This document shows, piece after piece, positions 13,374 to 13,905 of a stretch of DNA of 13,905 bases. The stretch is from contig CAYNEI010000059.1 of NCBI GenBank assembly GCA_964396185.1, positions 1 through 13,905 on the forward strand. Direction: 5' to 3'. This stretch comes from CAYNEI01 sp964396185. GTDB lineage: Archaea; Thermoplasmatota; SW-10-69-26. Positions within the stretch are counted from its first letter, which is position 1. Each line of letters starts with the position of its first letter. Position numbers and translations under genes: made by a program. The notes below the pieces were generated by a model, which was not told the DNA's origin, did no database searches, and saw only the letters and a list, made by a program, of their open reading frames with translations.

Positions 13374-13905
13374 GGCTGCTCGTGCTCCCCGGCGATGGCA
13401 TCGGACCCGAGGTCACCAGCGCGGCCACCCAGGCGATCGAGGCCCTTGTCCCGTCCGCCGAGCTCGTGCACGCGACCATCGGGCGCACAGCACTGGAAGC
13501 CCATGGCGCTCCCCTGCCGCCCACGCTCGTGGCCAGCCTGGAGGACGAGGTTTTCGATGGGGTCCTATTCGGCGCCACCGAGACCCGGCCCGGCGAGGCC
13601 TCGGCCGTGCTGGCCCTTCGGAGCATCACCGGCGCCCGGTGCAGCATCCGGCCCGCCCCCCTCCCCCAGCGCGAGGGCGACCCTGCTGACGTGACGGTCT
13701 ACCGAGAGCTGACCGAGGACCTCTACGTCCAAGACGAACAAGCCACCCCTGGCAGCGCCATGGCCCAGCGACCCATCACGGAGGCGGCCACGCGACGCTT
13801 CGCTGAGATCGCCCTGGCCCACGCACCCGCCGATCGTCCAGCGATCGTTGCCCACAAGGCCACTGTGCTCCCGCAGACCGACGGCCTCTTCCTCTCCACG
13901 ATCCA
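13370..13905 (+). CDS. lysB: Homoisocitrate/isocitrate dehydrogenase family, 3' end cut by window
   Basis: The first 178 residues of a beta-decarboxylating dehydrogenase are present. By context it oxidises homoisocitrate to 2-oxoadipate with NAD(P). GDGIGPEV (8-15), LRSITGARCSIRP (83-95), VYRELTEDLYV (110-120), RPITEAATRRFAEIA (134-148) and HKATVLPQTDGLF (162-174) are the family blocks. Arg84, Arg94, Arg112, Tyr119 and Lys163 fall at the expected substrate and catalytic positions. Two oddities stand out: the usual R-E-N-T-E-D-L-Y reads RELTEDLY, and the LR...IRP segment is divergent (ITGARCS). I start at the GTG at 13370, which overlaps the lysU stop (GTGA) and follows AGGGGGT at 13357-13363. 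3-Isopropylmalate dehydrogenase is the main alternative. The C-terminal half lies outside the window. Confidence 0.88.
   Translation, partial: MRLLVLPGDGIGPEVTSAATQAIEALVPSAELVHATIGRTALEAHGAPLPPTLVASLEDEVFDGVLFGATETRPGEASAVLALRSITGARCSIRPAPLPQREGDPADVTVYRELTEDLYVQDEQATPGSAMAQRPITEAATRRFAEIALAHAPADRPAIVAHKATVLPQTDGLFLSTI

Noticed and set aside
1..13905. CRISPR array, transposase, integrase or rRNA
   Set aside because: No regularly spaced repeats of array type, no transposase or integrase motifs, and no rRNA sequence were seen on either strand.

Overview
The window reads as chromosomal DNA from a GC-rich archaeon. The case rests on four things: a GatD/GatE pair, the archaea-specific Glu-tRNA(Gln) amidotransferase; BRE/TATA-like promoter boxes instead of bacterial -35/-10 elements; an uninterrupted tRNA-Phe with no encoded CCA; and a LysW-dependent (alpha-aminoadipate) lysine gene set led by an Lrp/AsnC regulator. 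I could not assign a lineage from the sequence alone; a GC-rich euryarchaeote is my best inference. The proteins are only moderately acidic and a halobacterium would normally make lysine by the diaminopimelate route, so Halobacteria look unlikely.

Layout. (1) 1-3553, minus strand: gatD-gatE as a tightly coupled operon, then tRNA-Phe(GAA). Between gatE and the tRNA lies an intergenic stretch with tandem 19-bp repeats next to the tRNA promoter and a possible 27-codon plus-strand gene. (2) 3603-9454, minus strand: three genes for exported proteins. Two are large paralogous-looking proteins (740 and 694 residues) built from a spaced 'xGDDTY' repeat. Between them is a secreted seven-bladed PQQ-like propeller whose start overlaps the end of the upstream repeat protein. 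The 694-residue protein has its own promoter. (3) 9455-9618: a divergent AT-rich control region with a TATA box and small palindromes. (4) 9619-13905, plus strand: Lrp/AsnC regulator, lysW, homocitrate synthase, homoaconitase large and small subunits, and the start of a homoisocitrate/isocitrate dehydrogenase-family gene cut by the window end. Most junctions overlap by 1-4 bases.

How the genes work together. GatDE makes Gln-tRNA(Gln) by amidating Glu-tRNA(Gln). The lys cluster supplies the first half of the pathway from 2-oxoglutarate and acetyl-CoA to 2-oxoadipate, plus the carrier LysW that protects alpha-aminoadipate for the second half. The second-half genes (lysX, lysZ, lysY, lysJ, lysK) are not in the window. 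The regulator is translationally joined to lysW and is the obvious candidate to control the operon. The three exported proteins probably act outside the cell, perhaps together, but their function is unknown.

Most interesting points. The lysT-lysU junction carries a 119-bp insertion-like segment bounded by 17-bp direct repeats, each reproducing a Shine-Dalgarno plus stop/start junction, with a run of TTCGTG units inside. The exported xGDDTY-repeat/propeller locus looks like an uncharacterised surface or exoprotein system.
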